This document shows, piece after piece, positions 5,463 to 7,307 of a stretch of DNA of 7,307 nt. Every line of letters starts with the position of its first letter. Position 1 is the stretch's first letter. Source of the DNA: UBA9676 sp036522155 (GTDB lineage Bacteria; Actinomycetota; Actinomycetes; Streptosporangiales; Streptosporangiaceae); assembly GCA_036522155.1 (NCBI GenBank), contig DATDGI010000186.1, forward strand, positions 1 through 7,307, read 5' to 3'. Below the pieces are notes generated by a model. That model worked only from the letters and a program-made list of their open reading frames with translations. It did not search any database and had not been told where the DNA came from. The position numbers and the translations under genes are program-made.

Positions 5463-6845
5463 TCAGTCGAGGTAGTCCCGGAGGACCTGGGATCGGGACG
5501 GGTGCCGCAGCTTCGACATGGTCTTGGACTCGATCTGGCGGATGCGCTCCCGGGTGACGCCGTAGACCTTGCCGATCTGCTCAAGGGTCTTGGGCTGGCC
5601 GTCGGTCAGGCCGAACCGCATCGATATGACCCCGGCCTCGCGCTCGGAGAGCGTGCCGAGGACCGAGTGCAGCTGTTCCTGCAGCAGGGTGAAGCTGGCC
5701 GCCTCGCCCGGCTGGATGGCCTCGGAGTCCTCGATCAGGTCGCCGAACTCGCTGTCGCCGTCCTCGCCGAGCGGGGTGTGCAAGGAGATCGGCTCCCGCC
5801 CGTATGTCTGCACCTCAATAACCTTCTCCGGGGTCATGTCGAGGTCGGCCGCGAGCTCCTCGGGGGTGGGCTCGCGGCCCAGGTCCTGCAGCATCTGCCG
5901 CTGCACCCGGGCCAGCGTGTTGATGGCCTCGGCGATGTGCACCGGGATCCGGATCGTGCGGGACTGCTCGGCCATCGCGCGGGTGATCGCCTGCCGGATC
6001 CACCAGGTGGCATAGGTGGAGAACTTGTAGCCCTTGGTGTAGTCGAACTTCTCTACGCCACGGATCAGGCCAAGGTTGCCTTCCTGGATCAGGTCGAGGA
6101 AAAGCATCCCGCGGCCGGTGTACCGCTTGGCCAGCGAGACGACCAGCCGCAGGTTGGCCTCGAGCAGGTGATTCTTGGCCCTCCTGCCGTCTTCGGCGAC
6201 CCGCTCAAGGTCGATACTCTGGTCGGGACGCAGCACCCCCCTGCCTTCGGCGAGCTTCTGATCGGCGAACAGCCCGGCCTCGATGCGCTTGGCCAGCTCG
6301 ACCTCCTGCCTGGCGTTGAGCAGCGGCACCTTGCCGATCTGCTTGAGGTAGTACTTGACCGGGTCGGCCGTAGCGCCGGCGGCTGCCACCTGGGCGGCGG
6401 GAAGGTCCTCGTCGTCAGCGCCGAAAACGGACGGCTCGTCCTCGCTCTCCTCGCCCGCTGCCTTCGGCGGGCGGCCGGCAGCAGCCGCGACGCCGCCCTG
6501 GCCGGTGCCTGGCACCTGCTCACCGGCCGCCTCCTGCCCGGCGCAGGGCTCATCTTGGGCAGAGCCTGAGCGCGCCATTTCGATCGGAGCGGCAGGCAGC
6601 GGCCCGCCGATCTCAAACGCGCCGCTGTCCCCGCCGGGGCCTGCCGGGTCATCCAAGCCCATGGCAGCGCCGATACCATCACCACCACCGGCGGCTGCAG
6701 CGAGCTCTGGCTCACGGGCCAGCCCAGGAGCAGCCGCACCCGGCGCGACTTCGGCGGAGCGGCCAGGTAGTTGCCGGGAGCAGGCGACCCGTGCACGTTT
6801 GGCGGATGCCGTCCCGGAGCCTGCAGCGCCTGCCACCGCGATCAC
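5463..6845 (-). CDS. sigA: Group 1 (HrdB/SigA-like) RNA polymerase sigma factor lacking region 1.1
   Basis: This is a sigma-70 factor that directs RNA polymerase to housekeeping-type promoters. Region 1.2 starts at 161 (DPVKYYLKQIGKVPLLNARQ). Region 2 covers 231-300 with NLRLVVSLAKRYTGRGM, the core-binding DLIQEGNLGLIRGVEKFD (251-268) and the -10 recognition and melting stretch YKFSTYATWWIRQAITRAM (273-291). Region 3 spans about 303-380 (HIAEAINTLARVQRQMLQDL, then REPISLHTPLGEDGDSEF). Region 4.2 carries the -35 helix-turn-helix (TLEQIGKVYGVTRERIRQIE, 420-439), and the C-terminus LRHPSRSQVLRDYLD matches HrdB. The N-terminal 160 residues are low-complexity Ala/Gly/Pro/Glu and contain no region 1.1. 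The GTG at 6845 lacks a spaced ribosome binding site. Only 36 of the first 61 codons end in G or C, against 30 of 30 for codons 161-190, so the true start may be ATG 6662 or ATG 6578. Confidence 0.93.
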   Translation of the reverse strand: MIAVAGAAGSGTASAKRARVACSRQLPGRSAEVAPGAAAPGLAREPELAAAAGGGDGIGAAMGLDDPAGPGGDSGAFEIGGPLPAAPIEMARSGSAQDEPCAGQEAAGEQVPGTGQGGVAAAAGRPPKAAGEESEDEPSVFGADDEDLPAAQVAAAGATADPVKYYLKQIGKVPLLNARQEVELAKRIEAGLFADQKLAEGRGVLRPDQSIDLERVAEDGRRAKNHLLEANLRLVVSLAKRYTGRGMLFLDLIQEGNLGLIRGVEKFDYTKGYKFSTYATWWIRQAITRAMAEQSRTIRIPVHIAEAINTLARVQRQMLQDLGREPTPEELAADLDMTPEKVIEVQTYGREPISLHTPLGEDGDSEFGDLIEDSEAIQPGEAASFTLLQEQLHSVLGTLSEREAGVISMRFGLTDGQPKTLEQIGKVYGVTRERIRQIESKTMSKLRHPSRSQVLRDYLD

Positions 6846-7042
6846 CTCTTCGATCGCCGGGCCGCAGCGCGCCGTGCCGGGATCGACGCCCGGCTGGGCA
6901 CGCTGGCTGGCGACACAGGCATCCTCTCCCGGATACGCAGGACAACAAAGCGGAACATACTGCTAAAACCCGCGCTGTCTGCCAGGTGCCGGAAGACACG
7001 ATGACAGAAAAAAATCAGAGCGGCTGCCTCGTCCTCCCTCAC
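6842..7042 (-). CDS. Hypothetical 66-codon frame overlapping the sigma start by GTGA
   Basis: A short frame starting with GTG at 7042 ends with a TGA that overlaps the sigma factor GTG in the four bases GTGA, the arrangement seen in translationally coupled pairs. The product would be basic with an Arg/Ala-rich C-terminus (SIPARRAAARRSKR) and resembles no family I know. No ribosome binding site precedes it. It could be a leader peptide, a decayed piece of the sigma N-terminus, or simply a chance frame. Confidence 0.2.
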   Translation of the reverse strand: MREDEAAALIFFCHRVFRHLADSAGFSSMFRFVVLRIRERMPVSPASVPSRASIPARRAAARRSKR

Positions 7043-7167
7043 ACCACACTAGGCGGAGTCAGGGGCGGCCCGAACGCCGCCGGGCGCCAGGTCATCAGAT
7101 AGCTGCCGGATTTGCCCGCACCCGCGCAAACGCTTGAGCTTCCCCCGGTTTCCCAGACTGTTGTGCC
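6846..7167. other. Upstream region of the sigma gene
   Basis: This should hold the sigma gene promoter on the minus strand. A weak candidate is TAGTGT (7046-7051, minus strand) with TTCGGG 17 bases upstream. A run of seven A at 7008-7014 (T on the minus strand) has no strong hairpin before it. CCCAG at 7152-7156 and CTGGG at 7167-7171 form a small stem that touches the IS3 end. Apart from the short frame at 6842-7042 nothing recognisable is present. Confidence 0.3.
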
Positions 7168-7307
7168 TGGGCCGCCCCGAGCTTTCCGGACAGCGGATTT
7201 GGAGCTATTTCATGCTGCACGTTGCCGGTCCAGGTACTCGTCGTGGACTTCTTGCGGAGTCCGGTACCCGAGTGCCGAATGGAGACGAGTCCGATTATAC
7301 CGGAGCT
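7168..7307 (-). mobile_element. Right end of an IS3-family element, continues beyond the window
   Basis: The element is recognised from its OrfB transposase C-terminus at 7210-7307. Downstream of that stop, on the minus strand, a sequence whose plus-strand form is TGGGCCGCCCCGAGCTTTCC (7168-7187) resembles the terminal repeats of actinobacterial IS3 elements, which begin with TG and are rich in CCGCCCCG. The boundary at 7168 is inferred from that resemblance; the other end and the target duplication lie outside the window. Confidence 0.55.
7210..7307 (-). CDS. IS3-family transposase OrfB, C-terminal fragment (partial at window edge)
   Basis: The last 31 residues of an IS3-type integrase-core (rve, DDE) transposase are visible. 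They include YNRTRLHSALGYRTPQE, the near-universal C-terminal motif after the catalytic glutamate of IS3 OrfB, and end DEYLDRQRAA before TGA at 7210-7212. The reading frame is open to the right edge, so the gene's main body with the catalytic residues lies outside the window. Its end faces the upstream region of the sigma gene, in the same transcription direction, so readthrough into the sigma gene is possible. Confidence 0.85.
   Translation of the reverse strand, partial: LRYNRTRLHSALGYRTPQEVHDEYLDRQRAA

Noticed and set aside
5255..5584. Minus-strand frame of 109 codons spanning the IS110 end and the sigma 3' end
   Set aside because: It overlaps two real genes in other frames and covers the hairpin zone; no support for coding.
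5502..6569. Long plus-strand frame (355 codons) opposite the sigma factor
   Set aside because: It is antisense to a highly conserved sigma factor; such long mirror frames are normal in high-GC DNA.
7000..7016. T-run on the minus strand as a rho-independent terminator
   Set aside because: No stable GC stem directly precedes it; only a 3-4 bp stem can be drawn, and it lies in the upstream region of the sigma gene.

Overview
The window comes from a high-GC Gram-positive bacterium, almost certainly an actinomycete. Codons are strongly G/C-biased at the third position, GTG and TTG starts are used, and the right half carries a group 1 sigma factor very close to the HrdB/SigA type of Streptomyces and relatives. 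The region is a small insertion-sequence island. Three IS families (IS66, IS110, IS3) occur in 7.3 kb, and the genes between them look damaged, truncated or short of their usual parts.

Layout from left to right. (1) 1-769: the C-terminal two thirds of a type II NADH dehydrogenase-like flavoprotein (+). It runs off the left edge and looks frame-disrupted near position 50. (2) 804-884: a ribosome binding site followed by an ACG codon and a short reading frame that is cut off. (3) 885-3417: an apparent IS66-family element bounded by 17-bp perfect inverted repeats (884-900 and 3402-3418). It holds a divergently oriented isoprenylcysteine/phospholipid methyltransferase-like membrane protein (975-1556, -) and the IS66 DDE transposase (1873-3363, +). 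(4) 3383-3700 (-): a small protein starting Met-Pro, possibly tautomerase-like, whose last 11 codons come from the IS66 end. (5) About 3830-5330: an IS110-family element. It has a long non-coding left end that would be expected to hold the bridge RNA, and a DEDD recombinase reading frame interrupted by a single in-frame TAG at codon 38. (6) 5463-6845 (-): a group 1 sigma factor with regions 1.2 to 4.2 intact but no recognisable region 1.1. It is preceded by a 66-codon frame that overlaps its GTG start by 4 bp. (7) 7168-7307: the end of an IS3-family element, with the last 31 residues of its OrfB transposase (-).

The genes do not form one pathway. The common theme is IS-driven remodelling: IS66 seems to have carried in a passenger methyltransferase and supplied new stop codons to flanking genes, IS110 has acquired a nonsense codon, and IS3 sits just upstream of the sigma gene. 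I see no CRISPR array, tRNA, rRNA or defence system. The most interesting items are the possible passenger-carrying IS66 element, the sigma factor lacking region 1.1, and the IS110 left end with the interrupted recombinase.
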